Shown in pieces: positions 31,699-41,600 of a stretch of 64,000 bases of DNA. Both the position numbers and the translations under genes were made by a program. The notes under the pieces were generated by a model, which had not been told where the DNA came from, made no database searches, and saw nothing but the letters and a program-made list of their open reading frames with translations. This stretch comes from Agrobacterium rosae. GTDB lineage: Bacteria; Pseudomonadota; Alphaproteobacteria; Rhizobiales; Rhizobiaceae. The stretch lies in contig NZ_NXEJ01000004.1 of the NCBI RefSeq assembly GCF_002915175.1, forward strand, positions 310,001-374,000, given 5' to 3'. Each line of letters starts with the position of its first letter. The stretch's first letter is position 1.

Positions 31699-33366
31699 AT
31701 GACGACAAAAGACGAATTCGTATTCCTGCCGCTCGGCGGCGTTGGTGAAATCGGCATGAACCTTGCGCTCTACGGTTACGGCCCTGCGGCCAAACGCGAG
31801 TGGATCATGGTCGATTGCGGCGTGACCTTTGCTGGGCTGGACTTGCCGGGCATCGACCTCGTGCTGCCCGATATCAACTTCATCGAACAGCAACGCAACA
31901 ACCTCAAAGCCATCATCATCACCCACGCGCATGAGGACCATTACGGCGCGCTGAATGATCTCTGGCCAAGCCTGAAGGTTCCGGTCTACGCGTCCGGCTT
32001 TACCGCGGGCATGCTGGAAGCCAAGCGCAATTACGAAGGCACGCGCGCCGATATCCCGATCACCCCGTTCAAGGCTGGTGACCGCATCAATGTCGGCCCG
32101 TTCGAGATCGAAGCCATTGGCGTCAACCACTCGATTCCCGAACCCATGTCGCTCGTCATTCGCACCCCGCTTGGCAATGCCGTGCACACGGGTGACTGGA
32201 AGATTGACCACGCGCCATCGCTCGGACCTTTCACCGATGAAGCCCGTTTTCGCGCCGTCGGTGAAGAGGGCGTGCTGGCGATGATGTGCGACAGCACCAA
32301 TGCGCTGCGCGATGGTGTTTCGCCATCCGAAGAGCAGGTGTCGGAAGGTCTGCGCCAGATCATCGAAAACGCCGAAGGACGCGTGGCCATCACGACCTTC
32401 TCCTCCAATGTCGGGCGGATTCGCTCCATCGCACAGGCTGCCGAACGTGCGGGCCGCGAGGTTCTGCTGCTCGGCTCGTCGCTGAAGCGCGTGGTCAACG
32501 TGTCGCAAGACCTCGGTATCATGGAAGGCATCAAGCCGTTTCTGGCCGAAGATGAATATGGCTATATTCCCCGCAACAAGGTCGTCGTCATTCTCACGGG
32601 CTCGCAGGGCGAGTCTCGGGCGGCGTTGGCGAAACTGTCGCGGGATGAGATGCGCAATGTCGCGCTCGCATCCGGCGATACGGTGGTGTTCTCGTCCCGT
32701 GCTATTCCCGGCAATGAAAAAGCCATTCAGGACATCAAGAACGGCCTGATTGAGCAGGGCATCAATATCATTACCGATAATGAAGCACTCGTTCACGTGT
32801 CGGGCCACCCCCGTCGCAATGAGCTTTTGCAGATGTACGAGTGGGTAAAGCCGCAAATTCTCGTTCCCGTGCATGGCGAAGCCGCACATCTGGTGGCACA
32901 GAAGTTGCTGGCCGAGCAGGCCGGCATTGGACAGGTTCCGAAGGTTCGCAACGGTAACATTCTGCGCCTCGCACCCGGTCCTGCCGAGGTTATCGACGAC
33001 GCACCGCATGGCCGCGTCTTCAAGGATGGTCGCCTCGTGGGTGATTTCGAGGAAATGGGCATTGGCGATCGCCGCAAGCTTTCCTTCGCAGGCCACGTTT
33101 CGATCAATGTCCTGCTGGACAGCCGATTTGATTTCCAGGGCGATCCGGATGTCGTTCCGTTCGGTCTGCCGGAGTTCGATGACGAAGGCGAAGCCATGGA
33201 AGACACGCTTTATGACGCCGTGCTCAGCGCCGTCGAAAGCATTCCACGCGCGCGCCGCAAAGACTTGAACGTCGTGCGGGAATCCATCCGCCGCGCTGTT
33301 CGCGCCACGGCCAATCAGGTCTGGGGCAAGAAACCAATCGTGACTGTCTTCGTGACGAAGGTGTAA
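31699..33366 (+). CDS. rnj: Ribonuclease J
   Basis: This 555-residue metallo-beta-lactamase/beta-CASP nuclease acts as 5'-to-3' exonuclease and endonuclease on RNA. It has the zinc motif THAHEDHYGAL, NHSIPEPMSLVI, HTGDWKIDH, the beta-CASP block VILTGSQGESRAAL and HVSGHPRRNELLQMYEWVKP. I use the ATG at 31699; the upstream open frame to 31630 has no homology. The 192-base gap to birA suggests its own promoter. It is typical of alphaproteobacteria, which also have RNase R here. Confidence 0.95.
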   Translation: MTTKDEFVFLPLGGVGEIGMNLALYGYGPAAKREWIMVDCGVTFAGLDLPGIDLVLPDINFIEQQRNNLKAIIITHAHEDHYGALNDLWPSLKVPVYASGFTAGMLEAKRNYEGTRADIPITPFKAGDRINVGPFEIEAIGVNHSIPEPMSLVIRTPLGNAVHTGDWKIDHAPSLGPFTDEARFRAVGEEGVLAMMCDSTNALRDGVSPSEEQVSEGLRQIIENAEGRVAITTFSSNVGRIRSIAQAAERAGREVLLLGSSLKRVVNVSQDLGIMEGIKPFLAEDEYGYIPRNKVVVILTGSQGESRAALAKLSRDEMRNVALASGDTVVFSSRAIPGNEKAIQDIKNGLIEQGINIITDNEALVHVSGHPRRNELLQMYEWVKPQILVPVHGEAAHLVAQKLLAEQAGIGQVPKVRNGNILRLAPGPAEVIDDAPHGRVFKDGRLVGDFEEMGIGDRRKLSFAGHVSINVLLDSRFDFQGDPDVVPFGLPEFDDEGEAMEDTLYDAVLSAVESIPRARRKDLNVVRESIRRAVRATANQVWGKKPIVTVFVTKV

Positions 33367-33424
33367 CGTCGAATATGCAGGTCGAGGCGCAGGGCGCTTC
33401 GACCGTCGTTTTTGGGAGGAAGGC

Positions 33425-33829
33425 ATGCTCGGTCGTATCAACCACGTGGCACTTGCAGTGCCAAATCTGGCAGCCGCAGTCGCAACCTACCGCGATTCCT
33501 TGGGTGCTGCCGTCTCTCAGCCGCAGAAACTGCCGGAGCACGGCGTTACGGTTGTCTTCATCGTGTTACCCAACACGAAGGTGGAACTGCTGGAACCTCT
33601 TGGTGACGGCTCACCAATTGCCGCCTTTCTGGAAAAGAACCCTTCCGGCGGCATGCACCACATTTGTTACGAAGTGGACGATATCATCCTCGCGCGCGAC
33701 CACCTGATACAACAGGGGGCGAGGGTGCTGGGCAACGGCGAGCCGAAAACCGGCGCGCACGGCAAGCCGGTAATTTTTCTCCACCCGAAGGACTTCTTCG
33801 GTACGCTGATAGAGATTGAACAGGTGTAA
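33425..33829 (+). CDS. mce: Methylmalonyl-CoA epimerase
   Basis: This 134-residue protein of the glyoxalase/dioxygenase fold interconverts the (R) and (S) forms of methylmalonyl-CoA in propionate use. Metal ligands fit His in RINHVALAVPN, His in GGMHHICYEVDD and Glu in GTLIEIEQV. KVELLEPLGDGSPIAAFLEK is a typical block. Ribosome site GGGAGGAAGGC. It stands 58 bases behind rnj in the same direction, an arrangement frequent in Rhizobiaceae. Confidence 0.93.
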   Translation: MLGRINHVALAVPNLAAAVATYRDSLGAAVSQPQKLPEHGVTVVFIVLPNTKVELLEPLGDGSPIAAFLEKNPSGGMHHICYEVDDIILARDHLIQQGARVLGNGEPKTGAHGKPVIFLHPKDFFGTLIEIEQV

Positions 33830-33982
33830 CGGTACGCGCGCGCCACATCCGCGATTTCGTGTAAAATCCCGTTAGAGTATCTGGCGCAGAAGTGTTAAGC
33901 GGTTTGTTATTCCTCATTCCTGTGCTTGTCACAGGAACTAGGAAGAAAAGAAGTCGGGTGTTTATAACGGGAGGTTTATTCT

Positions 33983-34252
33983 ATGCCGTGGCTTTCGGCT
34001 TTTGCCGTCTTTTTCATCGTCTGGTGGACGGTGCTGTTCATTGTTTTGCCGATTGGTCTGCGCACGCAATCCGAGGATGGAAATGTGGCGCTTGGAACCG
34101 TTGCCAGTGCGCCTTCGCATTTCAGCGGTGGTAAAATGGTCTTGCTGACAACGCTAATTTCTCTGCTCATCTGCGGCATATGGTATCTGGCAACGTGGTA
34201 TTTTGGCTTCACCATGGATGATCTGCCGCGCATCATACCCATTTACGACTGA
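33983..34252 (+). CDS. DUF1467 family membrane protein
   Basis: This 89-residue protein has two membrane helices (residues about 3-25 and 52-72) and the family blocks WWTVLFIVLPIGLRTQSEDG and GTVASAPSHF. The function of DUF1467 is unknown. It is common in alphaproteobacteria next to mce or proS, as here. The ATG follows GGGAGGTTTATTCT. Confidence 0.9.
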   Translation: MPWLSAFAVFFIVWWTVLFIVLPIGLRTQSEDGNVALGTVASAPSHFSGGKMVLLTTLISLLICGIWYLATWYFGFTMDDLPRIIPIYD

Positions 34253-34384
34253 TTTCGTCATCCGACTGTCACGGAGACCCGCCATAGAGGGAAGCAGTAC
34301 GGTTGGCACTGCCGCCCTTGCAACATTGGCTGCCATGATTAAGCCAAAATCTGCTCGGTGGCTTGGGCGCGGGTAACTGAAAGC

Positions 34385-34413
34385 AAAAAAAAACAAGGCT
34401 TTTCAGCCTTGTT
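34385..34413 (-). terminator. Leftward terminator of the sRNA candidate
   Basis: An eight-base-pair stem (34394-34401 with 34406-34413) is followed on the minus strand by ten T. In the plus direction the tail is only TTCTTT, so it works best leftwards, though it could also end the DUF1467 transcript. Confidence 0.8.
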
Positions 34414-34530
34414 CTTTAGTTTCGCGTGATCTGTAACCGTTACCGGGGCTGCGCCTAAACGCGCCTAAGATCTCATCCTCCCAAGACTGACCGCGAAAAT
34501 GACAAGAATTTAAACTTCCTGCCTCTTTTG
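34385..34530 (-). ncRNA. Candidate trans-acting small RNA upstream of proS
   Basis: Between the DUF1467 gene and proS there are 671 bases with no gene. A hairpin on the minus strand (ACAAGGCT-GAAA-AGCCTTGT, 34413-34394) is followed by ten T, a near-perfect terminator for leftward transcription although no protein gene is read leftwards here. Upstream, TTTCGCG and CGCGAAA (near 34494-34500 and 34420-34428) can close a larger stem. From memory, S. meliloti has the alpha-r9 sRNA Smr9C beside proS. The 5' end is a guess. Confidence 0.5.
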
Positions 34531-34923
34531 TAAGCCAAAACTAGCTCAAACATAGGCAGTTGTCATCAGATTTTTTGCATATTTGTTACAGTCGGCAGAA
34601 AATTCCTCCTGAAGCGATATGTCGCAGTTTAGCGGCAATAATATTCCTCCTGTAACCGTTCAGGGGCGAAAGTCGTCTCACAAATTGGCCGCAGAAGGGC
34701 CACGAAGCACAATTGTACCTGACATCGAGCGTGCCGCCGGGTCTTGCGTGACACCGGAATTGCGGCCTTAAAAGAATCGCGGTGCGGAGTTGGCATCAAC
34801 AGGGCAAGGCGCTTGAGGGCGGGTTTCTTTCTGCTGCGGAAACCGCTATGTACGGCGCAAATGTCCCTTTATTCCGGCGATTCCCGTGTAAAATCGGTGT
34901 TTCGCCACAGAATGGAAACCACC

Positions 34924-36246
34924 ATGCGTCTTAGCCGTTACTTTTTGCCCATCCTCAAGGAAAATCCCAAGGAAGCGGAAATCGTCTCGCATCGCCTCAT
35001 GCTGCGTGCAGGCATGGTGCGTCAGCAGAGCCAGGGCATTTATTCCTGGTTGCCGCTGGGTAAGCGCGTGTTGGATAAGGTCAACAAGATCGTTCGTGAA
35101 GAACAGGATCGTTCCGGCGCGATCGAGCTGTTGATGCCGACGCTTCAGACGGCGGAGCTGTGGCAGGAAAGCGGTCGTTACGATGACTACGGCAAGGAAA
35201 TGCTGCGCATCAAGGACCGTCAGGACCGCCAGATGCTCTATGGTCCGACCAATGAGGAGATGATCACCGACATCTTCCGGTCCTATGTAAAGTCCTACAA
35301 GACTTTGCCTTTGAACCTCTATCATATTCAGCTCAAGTTCCGTGATGAGGTCCGCCCTCGTTTCGGCACCATGCGCTCGCGTGAATTCCTGATGAAGGAT
35401 GCCTATTCCTTCGATCTGACGAAGGAAGACGCGATCCACTCCTATAACAAGATGTTTACCGCCTACCTGCGCACCTTCTCGCGTCTGGGCCTGCGCGCCA
35501 TTCCTATGCGCGCCGATACCGGACCTATCGGCGGCAATCACAGCCATGAATTCATCATTCTGGCCGATACCGGTGAATCGGAAGTGTTCTGCCACAAGAG
35601 CTTCCTGGATCGCGGTATTCCTTCCGACGATACGAATTTTGATGACGTCGCCGGTCTTCAGGGCATTTTCGACGAGTGGACGACGGATTACGCTGCGACA
35701 TCAGAAATGCACGATGAAGCGGCATTTGATGCGATCCCCGAGGGCGAGCGCCTGTCTGCGCGTGGTATCGAAGTCGGTCACATCTTCTATTTCGGCACAA
35801 AATATTCCGAGCCGATGGGTGCCAAGGTTCAGGGACCGGATGGCAAGGAACACCTTGTCCACATGGGTTCCTACGGCATTGGCCCCACACGCCTTGTTCC
35901 CGCCATCATTGAAGCATCGCATGATGAGAACGGAATCATCTGGCCGGACTCGGTTGCGCCTTTCGACGTCGTCATCATCAATATGAAGGCTGGTGACGCT
36001 GCCTGTGATGCGGCTTGCGAAAAGCTGTATTACTCGCTGTCGAACGCCGGCAAGGATGTTCTTTACGACGACACGGACGACCGTGCGGGCCAGAAATTTG
36101 CAACGGCTGATCTCATTGGCGTGCCGGTGCAGATCATCGTTGGTCCACGCAGCGTTGCGGCCGGTGAAGTCGAGGTCAAGAACCGCAAGACCGGCGCGCG
36201 CGAAACCGTGACCATCGAAGCGGCAATGAACAGAGTGCTTGGCTGA
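34924..36246 (+). CDS. proS: Prolyl-tRNA synthetase (short form)
   Basis: This 440-residue class II synthetase starts [20 protein letters not shown] and shows [60 protein letters not shown] and the motif 3 region [20 protein letters not shown]. It lacks the roughly 180-residue editing insertion of E. coli ProS (572 residues), as in other alphaproteobacteria, so mischarged Ala-tRNA must be cleared in trans. I chose ATG 34924; the frame is open 180 bases further up without homology. Confidence 0.97.
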   Translation: MRLSRYFLPILKENPKEAEIVSHRLMLRAGMVRQQSQGIYSWLPLGKRVLDKVNKIVREEQDRSGAIELLMPTLQTAELWQESGRYDDYGKEMLRIKDRQDRQMLYGPTNEEMITDIFRSYVKSYKTLPLNLYHIQLKFRDEVRPRFGTMRSREFLMKDAYSFDLTKEDAIHSYNKMFTAYLRTFSRLGLRAIPMRADTGPIGGNHSHEFIILADTGESEVFCHKSFLDRGIPSDDTNFDDVAGLQGIFDEWTTDYAATSEMHDEAAFDAIPEGERLSARGIEVGHIFYFGTKYSEPMGAKVQGPDGKEHLVHMGSYGIGPTRLVPAIIEASHDENGIIWPDSVAPFDVVIINMKAGDAACDAACEKLYYSLSNAGKDVLYDDTDDRAGQKFATADLIGVPVQIIVGPRSVAAGEVEVKNRKTGARETVTIEAAMNRVLG

Positions 36247-36266
36247 AGAGCCGATAGGGAGACGAC

Positions 36267-37574
36267 ATGGCAAAAGCCGAGGCTGATAACGGTGCAGGCT
36301 CATCCGTAAAGGGTAGGTCCGCCCGACCATTTTCGGCCTTCGAACGCATGGTGGCTTGGCGCTACCTGCGTTCGCGCCGTAAGGAAGCATTCATTTCCGT
36401 CATCGCGGGTTTCTCCTTCGTCGGCATCATGCTCGGCGTGGCGACGCTGATCATCGTGATGGCCGTGATGAACGGTTTCCGCACGGAGCTGATTTCCCGC
36501 ATTCTCGGCATCAACGGCCACATGATAGTTCAGCCGATCGATTCTCCGCTGAAGGACTATGACGTTCTGGCGAAGAGATTTGCAGGCGTTCCCGGCGTTA
36601 CCATGGCGCTGCCACTGGTCGAGGGGCAGACGCTTGCGTCCGGTCGCGGCGGTGCGGGCAGCGGTGCTTTGGTGCGCGGCGTTCGTGCAGAAGACATCGA
36701 GAAGATCAAGGAAGTCTCCGGCAATATCAAGGTCGGCGATCTCGTCGGCTTCATGTCGGGGCAGGGCGTTCTTGTCGGTTCGCGCCTCGCATCCCAGCTG
36801 GGCGTGACAGCCGGTGACCAGATTACCCTGATATCACCGGAAGGTGACGTGACGCCGATGGGTGTCAACCCACGCGTCAAATCCTATACGATCTCAGGTG
36901 TCTTCGAGATCGGCATGTCGGAATATGATGCCTCGATGATCTACATGCCGCTTTCGGAAGCGCAGCTTTATTTCAATCAGGAAGGCATCGTGCAGTCCAT
37001 CGAGCTGTTCGTCACCCACCCTGACAATGTCGATGGCATCAGGCCTCTGGTAGAAGCGGCAGCCGAGCGGCAGATCTATATCACCGACTGGCGACAGCGA
37101 AATCAGACCTTCTTTTCCGCCTTGCAGGTGGAGCGCAACGTCATGTTCATGATCCTGACGCTGATCGTGTTGGTGGCCGCGCTCAACATCATCTCCGGCC
37201 TCATCATGCTGGTGAAGGACAAGGGCAGCGATATCGCCATTCTGCGCACCATGGGTGCCAGTGGCGGCTCCATCATGCGCATCTTCTTCATGACGGGTGC
37301 TGCCATCGGCATGGTCGGCACCTTTGCGGGCGTCGGACTTGGGGTTCTCGTCTGTCTCAATGTGGAATCGATCCGGCAGTTCTTCTCATGGATTTCAGGC
37401 ACGGTTCTGTTCGATCCGCAGCTCTATTTCCTCAGCCAGCTTCCAGCAGAAATGCAGCTGAGCGAAACGCTGACCGTCGTCGCCATGGCGCTGACCTTGT
37501 CGTTCCTGGCAACGATCTTTCCGGCATGGCGGGCTTCCAAGCTCGATCCTGTGCAAGCCCTGCGTTACGAATAA
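36267..37574 (+). CDS. lolC: Lipoprotein-releasing ABC transporter permease
   Basis: This 435-residue inner-membrane protein of the LolC/LolE family has one helix near residues 40-65, a large periplasmic domain, and three helices at about 290-415. RSRRKEAFISVIAGFSFVGI, AVMNGFRTELISRILGINGH and ILRTMGASGGSIMRIF are family blocks. With LolD it extracts outer-membrane lipoproteins and hands them to LolA. A single permease gene implies a LolC/E homodimer (LolF type). It lies 20 bases after proS and 15 before lolD. Confidence 0.94.
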   Translation: MAKAEADNGAGSSVKGRSARPFSAFERMVAWRYLRSRRKEAFISVIAGFSFVGIMLGVATLIIVMAVMNGFRTELISRILGINGHMIVQPIDSPLKDYDVLAKRFAGVPGVTMALPLVEGQTLASGRGGAGSGALVRGVRAEDIEKIKEVSGNIKVGDLVGFMSGQGVLVGSRLASQLGVTAGDQITLISPEGDVTPMGVNPRVKSYTISGVFEIGMSEYDASMIYMPLSEAQLYFNQEGIVQSIELFVTHPDNVDGIRPLVEAAAERQIYITDWRQRNQTFFSALQVERNVMFMILTLIVLVAALNIISGLIMLVKDKGSDIAILRTMGASGGSIMRIFFMTGAAIGMVGTFAGVGLGVLVCLNVESIRQFFSWISGTVLFDPQLYFLSQLPAEMQLSETLTVVAMALTLSFLATIFPAWRASKLDPVQALRYE

Positions 37575-37589
37575 GGACTGCTTCACACC

Positions 37590-38273
37590 ATGGCAAAGAA
37601 AACAGCGTTGCGGCTTTCCGGCGTGGAACGGACCTACGGTCAGGGCGAAACCAGCCTTTCCATTCTGAAAAATGCCGATCTTGAATTGAGAAGCGGCGAA
37701 ATTGTCGCGCTCGTCGCACCCTCTGGCACCGGTAAATCCACGCTGCTGCATCTGGCGGGTCTGCTGGAGCATCCAGACGCAGGCGAGGTGTTCATCAACG
37801 GTCGTTCCTGCGGCAATCTGTCTGACGAGGAGCGCACGTCGATCCGTGGAAGCGATATCGGCTTCGTCTACCAGTTCCACCATCTGCTGCCGGAGTTCAC
37901 CGCGCTCGAAAACATCATGATGCCGCAGTTGATTGCCGGTCTGCCCCACGCGGAAGCAAGCGAGCGGGCAGCGGCCCTGTTGGACTATATGCGCATCGGT
38001 CACCGCGGTGATCACCGTCCGTCCGAGCTATCCGGTGGTGAGCAGCAACGCGTCGCTATCGCACGCGCCGTGGCTAATGCACCGCTGTTGCTGCTAGCCG
38101 ACGAGCCGACGGGCAACCTAGACCCGGAGACAGCATCCTACGTGTTCGGTGCGCTGGAAGCGCTGGTACGTCAGTCCGGGCTTGCAGCCTTGATCGCGAC
38201 CCATAACCACGACCTCGCAGCCCGCATGGACCGCCGTGTCACCTTGAGCGAAGGCAAGATCGTCGAGTTCTGA
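37590..38273 (+). CDS. lolD: Lipoprotein-releasing ABC transporter ATPase
   Basis: This 227-residue ATPase has Walker [11 protein letters not shown]-loop [15 protein letters not shown], signature [14 protein letters not shown], Walker [13 protein letters not shown] and the switch His in IATHNHDLA. It powers the permease encoded just upstream. The pair is an operon, possibly with proS. A terminator follows. Confidence 0.95.
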   Translation: MAKKTALRLSGVERTYGQGETSLSILKNADLELRSGEIVALVAPSGTGKSTLLHLAGLLEHPDAGEVFINGRSCGNLSDEERTSIRGSDIGFVYQFHHLLPEFTALENIMMPQLIAGLPHAEASERAAALLDYMRIGHRGDHRPSELSGGEQQRVAIARAVANAPLLLLADEPTGNLDPETASYVFGALEALVRQSGLAALIATHNHDLAARMDRRVTLSEGKIVEF

Positions 38274-38318
38274 TCTGCGGGCTTACAGGCCCTCACAGTC
38301 CATACCCTAAGATTCAAC

Positions 38319-38351
38319 AAGCCCCGTGCAGCATTTGCTGTGCGGGGTTTT
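38319..38351 (+). terminator. Terminator after lolD
   Basis: CCCCGTGCAGCA (38322-38333) pairs with TGCTGTGCGGGG (38336-38347), with two G-U pairs, followed by TTTTGT. The CAAG before it adds A-U pairs to the foot. Confidence 0.88.
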
Positions 38352-38441
38352 GTCATTTGGACTCAACGGCTTGCCGCGAATCGCATGCGGAACCGCCGCG
38401 ACTCCGCACGCGTTGACAAGGCGAGACCCCGAAATAAGCAG

Positions 38442-38476
38442 TTGACAACGAAACGAAATGAGAACAAAGTTAGAAC
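38442..38476 (+). promoter_or_regulatory. SOS-type promoter with LexA box
   Basis: GAACAAAGTTAGAAC at 38462-38476 is a perfect GAAC-N7-GAAC direct repeat, the alphaproteobacterial LexA site (equivalent to GTTC-N7-GTTC). A TTGACA -35 element lies at 38442-38447, placing the LexA box over the expected -10 region (from 38465). It ends 21 bases before the ATG of the 28-residue membrane protein. Confidence 0.7.
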
Positions 38477-38497
38477 ATAACGAGTATGGAGAGACAA

Positions 38498-38584
38498 ATG
38501 ACCGACATCATCCGTGACATTGCTGCCTTCGCTTCCATCGCTGTTTTTGTTACCAGCTTTTCGGTAATCCTCACTTCTATGTGA
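38498..38584 (+). CDS. SOS-controlled 28-residue membrane protein (SidA-like candidate)
   Basis: The ATG at 38498 follows GGAGAG at six bases, a good ribosome site. The peptide begins MTDIIRDIAAFASIAVFVTS and ends in a hydrophobic stretch SVILTSM. It has a short charged N-terminus and one membrane helix of about 20 residues. A LexA box lies just upstream. Size, topology and SOS control resemble Caulobacter SidA, a 29-residue inner-membrane division inhibitor made during DNA damage; sequence homology cannot be judged at this length by eye. It lies alone between lolD and dnaE. Confidence 0.75.
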   Translation: MTDIIRDIAAFASIAVFVTSFSVILTSM

Positions 38585-38698
38585 TAAGTCAGCGTCGTTT
38601 CATAAATGAAATGACGTGTAAAGCTACCTGTGGGCAGTGGACATTGCCGTCAGGAAATCCGAAAATCCCGCTGATTCAGAATGACGGGATGACGGTTG

Positions 38699-41600
38699 AT
38701 GGGCGAGATTTTAGTAAGCGGCGGAACCGCCGGTATAGACCTGAAGACGCCCGGCTTCGTCCACCTGCGTGTGCACTCGGCCTATTCTCTTCTCGAGGGC
38801 GCGTTGCCCTTGAAGAAAATCATGGCGAAGGCCGTTTCTGACGGTCAGCCCGCCATTGCAATTACTGATACCAACAATCTGTTCGTCGCGCTGGAGTTTT
38901 CCGAAAAGGCGCGAGACGAAGGCTTGCAGCCCATCATCGGCTGCCAGATGTCCATCGACATGCAGGATGCCACCGATGACAAGCGGGGGCATAACAATCT
39001 GGCAAAGCTGCCGGCAATCGTGGTGCTGGCTGCCAATGCGCAAGGTTACGAGCGTCTGGTCGACCTGATCAGCCGTGCCTATCTGGATGGTGAAACCACC
39101 GGGCCCTCTGTCTGCATCACCAAGGCGTGGCTGGAGGAGGGCGACAATGCTGGCCTGATCGTCCTCAGCGGTGCATCGGGTGGTCCGATCGATATGCCTC
39201 TCAAAGAAGGTCATACGGCTCAGGCGACCAGACGGCTTCTTGCCCTGAAGGAACTGTTCGGCGACCGGCTTTATATCGAGCTGCAGCGTCAAGGCAATTT
39301 TGATCGTGTGCATGAGCGTCGCATGGTGACTTTGGCCTACGAACATGATGTTCCGCTTGTCGCCACCAATGAAGCGTTCTTTCCGACACGCGCGGATTAT
39401 GATGCTCATGATGCTTTGATGGCCGTGGCTCACAACGCCATCGTTTCCGATGATAGCCGTTTTCGCTTGACGCCCGACCACTATCTCAAAAGCCGAGAAG
39501 AGATGATGGCGCTGTTTGCCGACCTACCAGAAGCGTTGGAAAACACCATCGAGATTGCCCAGCGCTGCTCCTACGTCCTGAAAAAACGCGGACCTATCCT
39601 GCCGCGCTTCACCGGTGCCAGTGAAGATCCCGATGAGGCCGACCGTGCCGAGGGGCAGGAACTGCGCCGGCAAGCGGTCGAGGGTCTGGATCAACGGCTG
39701 GCAGCGCTCGGAATGGCACCGGGCTATACTGAACAGGAATATCGCGACCGGCTGGCCTTCGAGCTCGGCGTTATCGAGCGCATGAAGTTTCCCGGTTACT
39801 TCCTCATCGTTGCCGACTTCATCAAATGGGCCAAGAACCAGGATATTCCGGTTGGCCCGGGCCGCGGTTCAGGTGCGGGCTCGCTCGTCGCCTATGCGCT
39901 GACGATTACCGACGTCGACCCGCTACGCTTCTCGCTGCTGTTCGAGCGCTTTCTCAATCCGGAACGCGTATCGATGCCCGACTTCGATATCGACTTCTGT
40001 CAGGATCGCCGCGAAGAGGTGATCCGTTACGTGCAGAAGAAGTACGGCCGTGAGCAGGTGGCACAGATCATCACCTTCGGTTCGTTGCAGGCCCGTGCGG
40101 CGCTTCGCGACGTCGGCCGTGTGCTGGAAATGCCCTACGGGCAGGTGGACCGCATCTGTAAGCTGGTGCCGAACAATCCGGCCAACCCGACGACGCTGTC
40201 CAAAGCCATCGAGGAAGAGCCGCGGTTTCAGGAAGAAGCCGACAAGGAGCCGGTCGTCGCGCGCCTTCTCGATATCGCCCAGAAGATCGAAGGTCTCTAT
40301 CGCCACGCGTCCACCCACGCCGCCGGTATCGTCATCGGTGACCGCCCGCTGTCGAAGCTGGTGCCGATGTACCGAGACCCGCGCTCGGACATGCCGGTCA
40401 CGCAGTTCAACATGAAATGGGTCGAAAGTGCCGGGCTGGTGAAGTTCGACTTTCTTGGACTGAAAACGCTGACGGTTTTGAAAGTGGCGGTGGATTTCGT
40501 TGCAAGGCGCGGCGTTGCTGTCGATCTGGCGGCCATTCCGCTGGAGGATGTGAAGACCTACGAGATGCTGTCGCGCGGCGAAACCATCGGCGTGTTCCAG
40601 GTGGAAAGTGCGGGCATGCGCAAGGCGCTGATCGGCATGCGCCCGGACTGCATCGAGGACATCATTGCGCTTGTTGCGCTGTATCGTCCGGGACCGATGG
40701 AAAACATCCCGGTCTACAATGCCCGTAAACACGGCGAAGAAGAGATCGAGTCGATCCATGCGACCATCGATCACCTGCTGAAGGAAACGCAGGGCGTTAT
40801 CGTCTATCAGGAACAGGTGATGCAGATCGCCCAGGTTCTGTCTGGCTATTCGCTCGGCGAAGCCGATCTTCTGCGCCGCGCCATGGGTAAGAAGATCAAG
40901 GAGGAAATGGACCAGCAGCGCGAACGTTTCGTGGAAGGCGCGATGCGCAACGATGTGTCGAAAGCGCAGTCCAACACCATTTTCGATCTGCTGGCGAAGT
41001 TTGCGAATTACGGCTTCAACAAATCCCACGCCGCCGCCTATGCCATCGTGTCGTACCAGACCGCCTATATGAAGGCGCATTTCCCGGTCGAATTCCTGGC
41101 GGCGTCAATGACGTTGGATATGGCCAACACCGAAAAGGTCAACGACTTCCGCCAGGATGCTGGCCGGATGGGAATCGAGATCGTCGCGCCGTCGGTGCAG
41201 ACATCGCACCGTCGTTTTGAGCCCGGCGAAAACCGCATCTATTATTCGCTGGCGGCGCTGAAGGGTGTTGGTGAAGGCGCGGTTGATCACATCGTCGAAG
41301 CGCGCGGCGAAACACCTTTCGCCAGCCTCGAAGATTTCTGCCTGCGGATCGACCCCAAACAGATCAACCGCCGCGTTCTCGAAAGCCTCATCAATGCCGG
41401 TGCCTTCGATTGCTTCGGCAAGGACCGCGCGGAGCTGATCGGCGGGCTGGACCGTATCATCGGTTATGCGCAACTGGCGCAGAGCCGCCGGGTCAGCGGT
41501 CAGCACGATATGTTCGGTTCAGGTGGCGCAAGCGGCCCGGAGAAGCTCGTGCTTCCTGCCTACCAGCCTTGGCTCGCATCGGAAAAGCTGCTGCGAGAAT

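Noticed and set aside
31657..33441. 594-residue minus-strand open frame, longer than the gene opposite it
   Set aside because: It is the shadow of RNase J; the plus-strand product has full metallo-beta-lactamase motifs and the minus frame has none.
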